Translations under genes and position numbers: made by a program
NCBI GenBank assembly: GCA_049422085.1
Contig: JBMSOD010000044.1
Span: 1-16,484, forward strand
Reading direction: 5' to 3'
From: UBA4615 sp049422085
GTDB lineage: Bacteria; Pseudomonadota; Gammaproteobacteria; Burkholderiales; Burkholderiaceae_E
Length of the DNA stretch: 16,484 bases
Shown here: positions 1 through 7,091 of the stretch, in pieces
Position numbering within the stretch: position 1 is the stretch's first letter
Layout of the letters: each line of letters opens with the position of its first letter
The notes under the pieces: model-generated
Told to the model about the DNA's origin: nothing
Seen by the model: the letters and a program-made list of their open reading frames with translations, nothing else
The model's database searches: none

Positions 1-177
1 GCCCGCGCAGGCATCCGCCAGGGTGATCTCATCCTGTCCCTGAACAATCAGGATGTTCAGGGCGCGAAGCAGTTCAACGAGCAGGTGGCCAAACTGGATC
101 GCAGCAAGACCCATGTCATGCTGGTCCGTCGGGGTGATAACGCCCGATTTGTGCCGATCCCTCCGGGCGCGCCCTGA
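1..177 (+). CDS. DegP/MucD-like periplasmic serine protease, C-terminal fragment (PDZ domain)
   Basis: The reading frame is open from base 1 to the TGA at 175-177 and gives 58 residues; the start and the protease domain lie outside the window. The visible part has the end of a PDZ domain: AGIRQGDLILSLNNQDV is the usual carboxylate-loop-distal segment (RxGDxIxxxN), followed by a helix and the strands THVMLVRRG and RFVPI. In Proteobacteria of this type the gene before lepA is commonly a DegP/DegQ/MucD protease belonging to the sigma-E envelope-stress locus (rpoE, rseA, rseB, mucD), which fits. The family cleaves misfolded periplasmic proteins and uses its PDZ domains to bind exposed C-termini. 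The PDZ assignment is seen directly; the protease identity is inferred from context because the catalytic triad is not in the window. Confidence 0.8.
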   Translation, partial: ARAGIRQGDLILSLNNQDVQGAKQFNEQVAKLDRSKTHVMLVRRGDNARFVPIPPGAP

Positions 178-205
178 GTCAGCCCTGGTTTGGCGCACAC
201 GGGTT

Positions 206-224
206 CCCGGGACGCTGTCCCGGG
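206..224 (+). other. GC-rich stem-loop between the protease gene and lepA
   Basis: CCCGGGAC at 206-213 and GTCCCGGG at 217-224 are perfect inverted repeats of 8 bp around a 3-base loop. No T-run follows, so it is not a classic intrinsic terminator; it may be a 3'-end stabilising structure or a weak terminator for the protease transcript. A TATCAT hexamer at 260-265 could be a -10 element for lepA, but I see no matching -35 element. Confidence 0.4.
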
Positions 225-293
225 TCCGGTTTCGGCCCTGTCCGATGCGCGCGATCGGCTATCATGCCGGGTTACCTCCAGTAGCGCCCCGTC

Positions 294-2087
294 GTGCAGA
301 ACATCCGCAATTTCTCGATCATCGCCCACATCGACCATGGCAAGTCGACCCTGGCAGACCGCCTGATTCAGCGCTGCGGAGGGCTGTCTGATCGCGAGAT
401 GTCCGAACAGGTCCTCGACTCGATGGACCTCGAGAAGGAGCGGGGCATCACCATCAAGGCTCAGACTGCTGCGCTGAAGTACCGCGCCCGAGACGGACAG
501 GACTATTTTCTGAACCTGATCGATACCCCTGGGCATGTCGACTTTTCCTATGAGGTGAGCCGATCGCTCTCCGCCTGCGAGGGCGCGCTTCTGGTCGTCG
601 ATGCTTCGCAGGGCGTGGAAGCGCAGACCGTGGCGAATTGCTACACCGCCATCGAACTTGGGGTCGAGGTGGTGCCTGTGCTCAACAAGATGGATCTGCC
701 TCAGGCGGATCCCGAGCAGGCCAAGTCCGAGATTGAAGACGTGATCGGCATCGATGCCACCGATGCCATCCCGGCCAGCGCCAAGACGGGCATGGGGATC
801 GATGACATCCTCGAGGCCATCGTGGCGAAAGTGCCCCCGCCCAAAGGGGACCCCGCCGCACCTTTGCAGGCACTGGTCATCGACTCCTGGTTCGACAATT
901 ATGTCGGTGTGGTCATGCTGGTACGCGTGGTCAACGGCGTGCTCAAGCCCAAGGACAAGATCCGGATGATGGCCAGCGGCGCTTCGGTGCTGTGCGAACA
1001 CGTCGGGGTGTTCACTCCGAAGTCCACGCCGAGGGAGCATCTCAGCGCAGGCGAGGTGGGTTTCGTGATCTCAGGGATCAAGGAACTCAAGGCCGCCAAG
1101 GTCGGCGATACCCTCACGCTCGAGCGCCAGCCGGCCTCGGTGCCGCTTCCCGGATTCAAGGAAGTCAAACCCTCGGTATTTGCCGGACTGTATCCGGTCG
1201 AAGCGAATCAGTACGAAGCCCTGCGTGATGCGCTGGAAAAGCTTCAGCTGAACGATGCTGCCCTGCAGTTCGAGCCCGAGGTGTCGCAGGCACTGGGCTT
1301 CGGATTTCGGTGCGGATTTCTCGGGCTGCTCCACATGGATATCGTCCAGGAACGGCTCGAGCGAGAGTACGACATGGATCTCATCACCACGGCGCCGACC
1401 GTGGTCTATGAGGTGATGCTTCGCGATGGCACGCTGCTGCTGGTCGAAAATCCGGCCAAGCTGCCTGATGTCGGACGCATCGAGGAGATCCGCGAGCCGA
1501 TCGTGACGGTGACGGTGTTCGTACCCCAGGAGTATGTGGGCGCGGTGATCACCCTGTGCACCACCAAGCGGGGGATTCAAACCAACCTGTCGTATCACGG
1601 CAAGCAGGTTCATCTGACCTACGAGCTGCCCATGAACGAGATCGTGCTTGATTTCTTCGACAAGCTGAAGTCGGTCTCGCGGGGCTATGCCTCCATGGAT
1701 TACGAGTTCAAGGAGTATCGGGCAGCGGATGTGGTCAAGCTGGATCTGCTGGTCAATGGCGACAAGGTCGACGCCTTGTCCCTGATCGTGCATCGGGCCA
1801 ACGCCCCTTATCGCGGTCGCGAAGTGGCGGCCAAGATGCGCGAACTGATCCCTCGACAGATGTATGACGTGGCCATTCAGGCTGCCATTGGCGGCAACAT
1901 CATTGCCCGCGAGAACGTCAAGGCGCTGCGCAAGAATGTGCTGGCCAAGTGTTACGGTGGTGATATCACCCGCAAGAAAAAGCTTCTTGAAAAACAGAAG
2001 GCGGGCAAAAAACGCATGAAGCAGGTGGGGAGCGTGGAGATTCCGCAGGAGGCCTTCCTGGCGGTGCTGCAGGTCGAGGACCGCTGA
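294..2087 (+). CDS. lepA: Translation factor LepA / EF4 (GTPase)
   Basis: 597 residues, the normal length for LepA. This is a membrane- and ribosome-associated translational GTPase, with reported roles in back-translocation and in 30S subunit biogenesis. The GTPase motifs are intact: AHIDHGKST at residues 11-19 (G1), GITIKAQ at 51-57 (G2/switch I), DTPGH at 77-81 (G3), NKMD at 131-134 (G4) and SAKTG at 162-166 (G5). The EF-G-like domains II, III and V follow, then the LepA-specific C-terminal domain rich in basic residues (RKKKLLEKQKAGKKR). The start is GTG at 294, chosen because MQNIRNFSIIAHIDHGKS matches the family N-terminus exactly. There is no good Shine-Dalgarno sequence before it. The stop lies 59 bases before lepB, the usual lepA-lepB pairing. 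Confidence 0.98.
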   Translation: MQNIRNFSIIAHIDHGKSTLADRLIQRCGGLSDREMSEQVLDSMDLEKERGITIKAQTAALKYRARDGQDYFLNLIDTPGHVDFSYEVSRSLSACEGALLVVDASQGVEAQTVANCYTAIELGVEVVPVLNKMDLPQADPEQAKSEIEDVIGIDATDAIPASAKTGMGIDDILEAIVAKVPPPKGDPAAPLQALVIDSWFDNYVGVVMLVRVVNGVLKPKDKIRMMASGASVLCEHVGVFTPKSTPREHLSAGEVGFVISGIKELKAAKVGDTLTLERQPASVPLPGFKEVKPSVFAGLYPVEANQYEALRDALEKLQLNDAALQFEPEVSQALGFGFRCGFLGLLHMDIVQERLEREYDMDLITTAPTVVYEVMLRDGTLLLVENPAKLPDVGRIEEIREPIVTVTVFVPQEYVGAVITLCTTKRGIQTNLSYHGKQVHLTYELPMNEIVLDFFDKLKSVSRGYASMDYEFKEYRAADVVKLDLLVNGDKVDALSLIVHRANAPYRGREVAAKMRELIPRQMYDVAIQAAIGGNIIARENVKALRKNVLAKCYGGDITRKKKLLEKQKAGKKRMKQVGSVEIPQEAFLAVLQVEDR

Positions 2088-2146
2088 ATCCGACTGCATG
2101 CCTGATGCCCCTGCTGATTTGCCGGTCTCGACCTAGGATCCACTGA

Positions 2147-2941
2147 ATGAATTTCGCGCTCATCCTGTTTATCCTCTTCATGCTGACCGGGATCGCCTGG
2201 CTGATCGACAAGGCCCTGCTGGCGCCCGCGCGTCGCAAGGCCGGGGTAGCGCAGCGGCCGATCTGGCTCGAGTACACGGCAGGCCTGTTTCCAGTCATTG
2301 CGCTGGTGTTCCTGCTTCGCTCGTTTCTGTTCGAACCTTTCAAGATCCCCTCGGGGTCGATGGTGCCCACCCTGTTGATCGGTGACCTCATCCTGGTCAA
2401 CAAGTTCAGCTACGGCGTGCGTCTGCCGATCGTTCACACCAAGGTCCTTGATCTGGGTAGCCCGCAGCGCGGCGATGTCATGGTCTTCCGGTTTCCCAAG
2501 GACCCGTCGGTGGACTACATCAAGCGGGTGGTCGCAGTGCCGGGCGATACCGTGTCGTATGAGTCCAATCGGATCAGCATCAACGGCAATCCGGTTTCCA
2601 TGAAGGAGGCGCCCGAATTCTTCGATGCAGAGCGTCTGACCTACTACCGTCAATATCTCGAAAAACTCGGAGAAACCGAGCATAAGATATTGACAGATCT
2701 AGAAAAATCGCATTTCATCTCAGGTGTCGAATCCTTCCCGTTCCGCGACCGATGCAACTACAGCCGCACCGGACTGACCTGCAAGGTGCCCGAGGGTCAC
2801 TACTTCGTGATGGGCGACAATCGGGAGAACAGTCTCGACAGCCGGTTCTGGGGCTTCGTGCCAGAGGGCAACATCGTGGGCAAAGCCTTCTTCATCTGGA
2901 TGAACTTCAGCGACTTCAGCCGAATCGGCCGCTTCCACTGA
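2147..2941 (+). CDS. lepB: Signal peptidase I
   Basis: 264 residues. Type I leader peptidase, an inner-membrane serine/lysine-dyad protease that removes Sec and Tat signal peptides on the periplasmic side. Hydrophobic segments at about residues 2-20 and 45-60 give the two N-terminal membrane passes. The catalytic Ser71 sits in PSGSMVPTL (residues 68-76), the catalytic Lys126 in YIKRVVAVPGD (124-134), and the conserved GDNRENSLDSRFWG box is at 223-236. Cys203 and Cys212 flank the position of the periplasmic disulphide of the E. coli enzyme. Residues of about 160-195 form a hydrophilic insert encoded by relatively AT-rich DNA; such inserts vary among proteobacterial homologues. AGGA at 2135-2138 is a properly spaced ribosome binding site for the ATG at 2147. 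Only two bases separate its stop from the next gene. Confidence 0.97.
   Translation: MNFALILFILFMLTGIAWLIDKALLAPARRKAGVAQRPIWLEYTAGLFPVIALVFLLRSFLFEPFKIPSGSMVPTLLIGDLILVNKFSYGVRLPIVHTKVLDLGSPQRGDVMVFRFPKDPSVDYIKRVVAVPGDTVSYESNRISINGNPVSMKEAPEFFDAERLTYYRQYLEKLGETEHKILTDLEKSHFISGVESFPFRDRCNYSRTGLTCKVPEGHYFVMGDNRENSLDSRFWGFVPEGNIVGKAFFIWMNFSDFSRIGRFH
2690..2718 (+). promoter_or_regulatory. Candidate internal promoter inside lepB
   Basis: A consensus -35 hexamer TTGACA at 2690-2695 and TTTCAT (4 of 6 matches to TATAAT) at 2713-2718 are separated by 17 bases, in the most AT-rich part of lepB. If active it would give a transcript for the DUF4845-rnc-era-recO genes independent of lepA. It is equally possible that this is chance inside a variable coding loop. 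Confidence 0.25.
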
Positions 2942-2943
2942 AC

Positions 2944-3387
2944 ATGAGGTCCAGCTCAAGGTCCTTGGCAACACGGTCCGACGCGTTCGCGCCCGGCATA
3001 CGCAGGTCGTTTGCGTCGAACAGAGCCCGTCAGGCCGGCATCAGTCTGCTCGGACTGATCCTGCTCGGCGCGCTGCTGACCTTCGGCGCCATGCTCACCC
3101 TGCGTCTTTACCCGACGGTGAGCGAGTACATGATGATCAAGCGCGCGGTCGTGAAGGCACGAGACGACGGGACCAATCCACAGGCCATCCGGAGCGCTTT
3201 CGACCGCGCTGCGGCGATTGATGACATCACCTCCATCACGGGCAAGGATCTCGAGATCGTGCCGCTCCCGGCGGGCGGGTATGGCGTGTCGTTTGCGTAT
3301 GAAAAGCGCATTCCGCTTTTCGGTCCAGCCAGTCTGGTGCTCGACTATCGCGGCGACGCGGCAGGTGGGCCTCGTGAGGTCCGCTGA
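2944..3387 (+). CDS. DUF4845 family small membrane protein
   Basis: 147 residues starting at the ATG two bases after the lepB stop. A basic N-terminal stretch of about 35 residues (RSSSRS, IRRSF, NRARQ) leads into QAGISLLGLILL and one hydrophobic segment at about residues 34-53, then a soluble domain of about 90 residues (EYMMIKRAVVKARDDG, FDRAAAIDDITSI, FAYEKRIPLFGP). This layout, and the position between lepB and rnc, match the DUF4845 family common in Beta- and Gammaproteobacteria; its function is not known. The junction before the membrane segment (AG followed by ISLLGL) looks like a type IV prepilin processing site, but the Glu normally at position +5 is missing. The gene ends six bases before rnc and is probably cotranscribed with lepB and rnc. 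It is a family assignment by context and shape, not by a full domain search. Confidence 0.8.
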   Translation: MRSSSRSLATRSDAFAPGIRRSFASNRARQAGISLLGLILLGALLTFGAMLTLRLYPTVSEYMMIKRAVVKARDDGTNPQAIRSAFDRAAAIDDITSITGKDLEIVPLPAGGYGVSFAYEKRIPLFGPASLVLDYRGDAAGGPREVR

Positions 3388-3393
3388 GAGCCG

Positions 3394-4119
3394 ATGATGA
3401 GCCTCGATACGCTCCAGCAACGTCTGGATCACCGCTTTTCGCAAGCCGGTCTGCTCGAGCAGGCACTCACCCATCGCAGCCACGGCGCAGACCACAACGA
3501 GCGTCTCGAATTTCTGGGTGACAGTGTCCTCAATTGCGCGATTGCGACCCTGCTTTACCGTCGTTTTCCAGCGATCGACGAAGGCGATCTTTCAAGGGTG
3601 CGCGCCAATCTGGTGCGTCAGCAGACCCTCTACGAAATTGCACAGCGCATCGAGCTCAGTGGCTGCATGCGTCTTGGAGAAGGCGAACTTCGAAGGGGCG
3701 GCAGTCGCCGCCCGTCGATTCTGGCCGATGGTCTCGAGGCGGTGCTGGGCGCGGTTCTGATCGATGCGGGATTTGATGCCGCGCTCGCGGTGGTCGAGCG
3801 GCTTTACGAACCGATCCTGCGCAATGTCGATCCTCATACCCTGGGCAAGGACGCGAAGACACTGCTTCAGGAATGGCTCCAGAGCCGCAAGATTCCATTG
3901 CCGGTCTATGCCGTGGTAGCGACTCATGGTGCGGCCCACAACCAGATGTTCGAGGTCGAATGCGCCGTGCCCAAGTTGGGAGTTCAGGCCCTGGGCAGCG
4001 GTGCCAGCCGGCGTGCGGCCGAACAGGCAGCCGCCAAGAAGGCGCTGGAGCTGTCTCAGACCCTGGCTCCAGCCGGCGTGCGCAAGCCGCGCCGACCCAT
4101 CGCGGCCGCCGCCTCCTGA
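3394..4119 (+). CDS. rnc: Ribonuclease III
   Basis: 241 residues. Double-strand-specific endoribonuclease that processes the 30S rRNA precursor and many mRNAs. The signature NERLEFLGDS is at 35-44. With a constant offset of two from the E. coli numbering, the acidic catalytic/metal residues are present as Glu36, Glu39, Asp43, Glu63, Asp112 and Glu115 (the last two in ADGLEA). The C-terminal double-stranded-RNA-binding domain covers about residues 152-222, with the typical closing helix SRRAAEQAAAKKALE. Two adjacent ATG codons (3394 and 3397) are possible starts; neither has a strong ribosome binding site, and I use the upstream one. The gene overlaps nothing and ends seven bases before era, the conserved rnc-era pair linking rRNA processing to small-subunit assembly. 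Confidence 0.97.
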   Translation: MMSLDTLQQRLDHRFSQAGLLEQALTHRSHGADHNERLEFLGDSVLNCAIATLLYRRFPAIDEGDLSRVRANLVRQQTLYEIAQRIELSGCMRLGEGELRRGGSRRPSILADGLEAVLGAVLIDAGFDAALAVVERLYEPILRNVDPHTLGKDAKTLLQEWLQSRKIPLPVYAVVATHGAAHNQMFEVECAVPKLGVQALGSGASRRAAEQAAAKKALELSQTLAPAGVRKPRRPIAAAAS

Positions 4120-4126
4120 GCGGCCC

Positions 4127-5023
4127 ATGAGCCTGATCCCGGAGCCGCACCGCTGTGGCTATGTGGCCATCATCGGTCGCCCCAATGTCGGCAAGTCAAC
4201 GCTGCTCAACCGGCTGGTCGGTGAAAAGCTCAGCATCACCTCGGCCAAGGCACAGACCACCCGCCACAGGATCATCGGGGTGGTTCATGCGGAACAGGCC
4301 CAGCTGCTCATGCTCGATACCCCTGGGTTCCAGACCAGGCACAAGGGGGCGCTCAACCGGGTTCTGAATCGAACGGCCAGTCAGGCGGCGCTTGAGGCTG
4401 ATGTCGTCATCCTGGTGATCGATGCACAGGGCTGGACGCCCGCAGATGCGCAGGTGCTCAAGCTCGTGCCCCAGGGCAAACCTGTCGTCCTGGCGCTCAA
4501 CAAGGTCGATCTCGCCGGAGGGCGGGATCATCTGTTGCCCTTGTTGCAGAAGCTTTCCAGCTTGCCGGGTGTGGTTGCCTGGGTTCCGATCAGCGCACGC
4601 AGCGGGAAGCAGCTCGAGGAGCTGGTCCGTGAATGTGCCCTGCATCTGCCGGAGGGACCGCCCGTATACGACGAGGACACCTTTACCGATCGCAGTGAAC
4701 GATTTCTTGCGGCAGAGGCCATCCGCGAAAAACTGTTCCGGCTCATGGGCGACGAATTGCCGTACCAGTCGACGGTGGCCATCGAGAAATTCGAGCAGGA
4801 GGGCGAGCTTCGACGCATCTTCGCCGCGGTGATTGTCGAGCGTGAGGCGCAGCGTCCCATCGTGCTGGGTGCCGGGGGAGACCGGATCAAACGGATTGCC
4901 AGTGAGGCCCGTCAGGACCTTGAGCGCCTTTTCGGAGCGCCGGTCTATCTGGAAGTCTGGGTCAAGGTCAGGGCGGGCTGGTCGGACAACGAGCAACGTC
5001 TTCGAACCTATGGGTATGAATGA
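4127..5023 (+). CDS. era: GTPase Era
   Basis: 298 residues. Essential GTPase that binds the 3' end of 16S rRNA and assists 30S assembly at the membrane. Motifs: GRPNVGKS at 17-24 (P-loop), KAQTTRH at 41-47 (G2), DTPGF at 64-68 (G3), NKVD at 125-128 (G4) and SARSG at 156-160 (G5). The C-terminal KH domain contains GAGGDRIKRI at 248-257. The start at 4127 (MSLIPEPHRCGYVAIIGRPNV) gives the normal family length. The frame is open 201 bases further upstream, but that part lies inside rnc and encodes an Arg/Pro-rich sequence unlike Era, so it was excluded. The end overlaps the recO start by eight bases, suggesting translational coupling. Confidence 0.97.
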   Translation: MSLIPEPHRCGYVAIIGRPNVGKSTLLNRLVGEKLSITSAKAQTTRHRIIGVVHAEQAQLLMLDTPGFQTRHKGALNRVLNRTASQAALEADVVILVIDAQGWTPADAQVLKLVPQGKPVVLALNKVDLAGGRDHLLPLLQKLSSLPGVVAWVPISARSGKQLEELVRECALHLPEGPPVYDEDTFTDRSERFLAAEAIREKLFRLMGDELPYQSTVAIEKFEQEGELRRIFAAVIVEREAQRPIVLGAGGDRIKRIASEARQDLERLFGAPVYLEVWVKVRAGWSDNEQRLRTYGYE

Positions 5024-5813
5024 CGGGCAGGGTGGCGAGGCCTCCGCGAAGGCCGCTCGTGGCAAGCCTGCCAGGCCTGTGGGAAGGGCGGCTCTGAGGA
5101 TCCAGGACCAGCCGGCGTTTGTGCTCCATGCGCAGCCATGGCGCGAGACCAGCCTGATTGTCGATCTGCTGACACGCGACTATGGGCGGATTGGCTGCAT
5201 TGCCAAGGGGGCCAAGCGGCCCGGTTCGGCCCTCAGGGGGACCCTGATGAGCTTTCAGCCTCTGCAGGTCACATTTTCGGGACGACACGAGTTGCGGACC
5301 CTGAGCGCCGCCCACTGGCTGGGTGGATTGCCCGCCCCACAGGGAGATGCGCTGTTGTGTGCGTTCTACATGAATGAACTCATGGTCCGGCTGCTGGCGC
5401 GTGACGATCCGCATCCAGGCCTGTTCCAGGCCTACTCCGAGGCGCTGGCTGCGCTCGGTCTCGGGCACGGCCTTGAAGCCACGCTACGCCGTTTCGAGTG
5501 GCGACTGCTTCAGGATATTGGTTACGGCATGGAACTGCAGCGCGATGTGGACCAGCAACCGGTGCAGGCCCAGGCTCGCTATGGTGTGTTGCCTGGGCGG
5601 GGGCTGATCATCAATGATTCAGCGGGGCTGCATGCTGCTGAGGGCCCGGGGGGATTTCAGGGTCAGTCGCTGCTCGACATGGCCGAGGGGCGTTACGATG
5701 ATGCCCGGACGCTGGCCGATGCCAAGCGATTGACCCGAAGCCTGCTTGCGCGTCTGCTCGACGGCCAGGAACTGCGCACCCGCCAGATCCTGGTCGATCT
5801 CCAGCGGCTCTAG
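5016..5813 (+). CDS. recO: DNA repair protein RecO
   Basis: 265 residues from the ATG at 5016, which lies inside the last codons of era; an in-frame ATG at 5010 would add two residues. RecO works with RecF and RecR to load RecA onto SSB-coated gaps. The N-terminal OB fold is visible as QPAFVLHAQPWRETSLIVDLL, then DYGRIGCIAKGAKRP, LRGTLMSFQPLQVTF and ELRTLSAAHW, followed by the helical C-terminal domain (YMNELMVRLLARDDPHPGLF, LRRFEWRLLQDIGY). There is no cysteine cluster of the zinc-binding kind found in some RecO proteins. About 25 Ala/Lys/Arg-rich residues precede the OB fold, longer than in E. coli RecO, so a later start (for example the in-frame GTG near residue 22) cannot be excluded. A gap of 68 bases follows before pdxJ. 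Confidence 0.93.
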   Translation: MNDGQGGEASAKAARGKPARPVGRAALRIQDQPAFVLHAQPWRETSLIVDLLTRDYGRIGCIAKGAKRPGSALRGTLMSFQPLQVTFSGRHELRTLSAAHWLGGLPAPQGDALLCAFYMNELMVRLLARDDPHPGLFQAYSEALAALGLGHGLEATLRRFEWRLLQDIGYGMELQRDVDQQPVQAQARYGVLPGRGLIINDSAGLHAAEGPGGFQGQSLLDMAEGRYDDARTLADAKRLTRSLLARLLDGQELRTRQILVDLQRL

Positions 5814-5881
5814 ACCTCGTCCCGCGCGCACTTGAGCGTCTGGGCAGGTCGCGTTTTCTCACTTCTCCCTAGTGCTCTGAC

Positions 5882-6640
5882 GTGAAGATCATCGAACTTG
5901 GCGTGAACATCGATCATGTGGCCACCCTGCGCCAGGCCCGCCGAACCTATGAGCCTGACCCGGTCTGGGCCGCAGTCGAGGCGCATCTGGGGGGCGCCGA
6001 TGGCATCACGGTACATCTCAGGGAAGACCGCAGACACATCAATGATGACGATGTGCGACGCATTTCGGCCATGACCCATGTGAAGCTCAACCTCGAAATG
6101 GCCGCGACCGATGAAATGGTCGCAATCGCGTGCGAAGTCCGGCCCCAGATGGCGATGCTGGTGCCTGAGGGCCGCCATGAAATCACGACCGAAGGGGGAC
6201 TCGATCTGTGCGCGCAGAAGGAGCGGCTGCGCGGGGTGATCGGACGACTTCGCGATGCAGGGATCACCACCAGCGTCTTCATCGATGCCGAGTTGCGTCA
6301 GGTGGAGGCGGCTGCGGACATCGGGGCACAGGTCTGCGAGATTCACACCGGACCGTACGCTCACGCCTTCCATGCCCACGGTCGTGATGCCTTCGGCGCA
6401 AAGGCCCAGGCCGAGCTGGCTCGGGTCGCGCAGGCGGGCGCTGCGGTGCGAGCGCTCGGCATGCGTTTCAATGCGGGTCATGCGCTCAATTACGTGAATG
6501 TGGCCCAGGTCGCCGCGCTCGAGGGCGTGCACGAACTGCATATCGGCCATGCCATTGTGTCCAGAGCGGTGTTCACGGGGCTGCGTGAGGCGGTGCGCGA
6601 GATGAAGCGCCTGATGACCGAGGCTGCTGCGCAGGTCTGA
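5882..6640 (+). CDS. pdxJ: Pyridoxine 5'-phosphate synthase
   Basis: 252 residues. TIM-barrel enzyme that condenses 1-deoxy-D-xylulose 5-phosphate with 3-amino-2-oxopropyl phosphate (the PdxA product) in the DXP-dependent route to vitamin B6. The start is GTG at 5882, giving MKIIELGVNIDHVATLRQAR, which matches the family N-terminus. Key elements: Asn9 and His12 in VNIDHVA, GITVHLREDRRHI at 41-53 with the catalytic His45, Glu72 in NLEMA, TTEGGLD at 102-108, the catalytic His200 in NAGHAL, and the phosphate site around ELHIGHAI (218-225). The 68-base gap before it holds no convincing promoter or terminator, so it may begin a second transcriptional unit or continue the first. It ends four bases before acpS, an ancient conserved pair. 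Confidence 0.97.
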   Translation: MKIIELGVNIDHVATLRQARRTYEPDPVWAAVEAHLGGADGITVHLREDRRHINDDDVRRISAMTHVKLNLEMAATDEMVAIACEVRPQMAMLVPEGRHEITTEGGLDLCAQKERLRGVIGRLRDAGITTSVFIDAELRQVEAAADIGAQVCEIHTGPYAHAFHAHGRDAFGAKAQAELARVAQAGAAVRALGMRFNAGHALNYVNVAQVAALEGVHELHIGHAIVSRAVFTGLREAVREMKRLMTEAAAQV

Positions 6641-6644
6641 CCGC

Positions 6645-7091
6645 ATGATCTACGGCATTGGTACCGACATCGTTCTGATCTCGCGGATCCGCGACCTTCA
6701 GGCCCGCTGGGGGGATCGCTTCGCGCGTCGGGTGCTGGGGCCTGACGAGCTGAAGGAATATTTCAGGCGCTTCAGTCGGGGCACACCAGGCCCGGATCGG
6801 GCAGCCCGCTATCTCGCCAAGCGTTTTGCCGCCAAGGAGGCCTTCTCCAAGGCCATCGGCTTCGGGCTGCGCGGGCCGATGACCCTGCTGTCGCTTCAGG
6901 TGCTCAATGACCGTCGTGGCAAACCGGTGGCGGTGGCCCGCAAGGCACTCGAGCCCTGGATGCAGGAGCGCGGACTGGTTGCCCATGTGTCGATATCGGA
7001 TGAAATCGACAGTGCTCTGGCCTTCGTGGTGGTTGAGCAGACGCAGCCTGGCGTGCAGGCGATCGCCGAAAGGGCATCGCCGGGGATCTGA
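6645..7091 (+). CDS. acpS: Holo-[acyl-carrier-protein] synthase
   Basis: 148 residues. Transfers the 4'-phosphopantetheine arm of coenzyme A to the serine of acyl carrier protein, switching on fatty-acid synthesis. The N-terminus IYGIGTDIVLISRI holds Asp8, and LAKRFAAKEAFSKAIG (residues 58-72) holds Glu65; both are the Mg-binding residues of the family. The stretch FSRGTPGPDRAARY makes the loop before the second motif somewhat longer than in E. coli AcpS (126 residues), and the C-terminus also runs on past the usual end as TQPGVQAIAERASPGI. The start at 6645 is four bases after pdxJ, and its TGA is followed without any gap by the GTG of uvrC. Confidence 0.95.
   Translation: MIYGIGTDIVLISRIRDLQARWGDRFARRVLGPDELKEYFRRFSRGTPGPDRAARYLAKRFAAKEAFSKAIGFGLRGPMTLLSLQVLNDRRGKPVAVARKALEPWMQERGLVAHVSISDEIDSALAFVVVEQTQPGVQAIAERASPGI

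Noticed and set aside
57..1040. Open frame on the - strand across the start of lepA (about 327 codons)
   Set aside because: Antisense shadow of lepA and of the protease tail; no plausible domain.
1071..2099. Long open frame on the - strand opposite lepA (about 340 codons)
   Set aside because: It lies entirely antisense to an intact, strongly recognised lepA, has no family resemblance and has the His/Gln/Asp-rich look of a reverse-complement frame in GC-rich DNA.
3926..4126. Upstream in-frame extension of era
   Set aside because: It lies inside rnc, codes for Arg/Pro-rich sequence unlike Era, and the ATG at 4127 gives the standard length.
5814..5881. Promoter or terminator in the recO-pdxJ gap
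   Set aside because: No stem with a T-run and no -35/-10 pair with acceptable spacing; the gap may just be a spacer within the operon.
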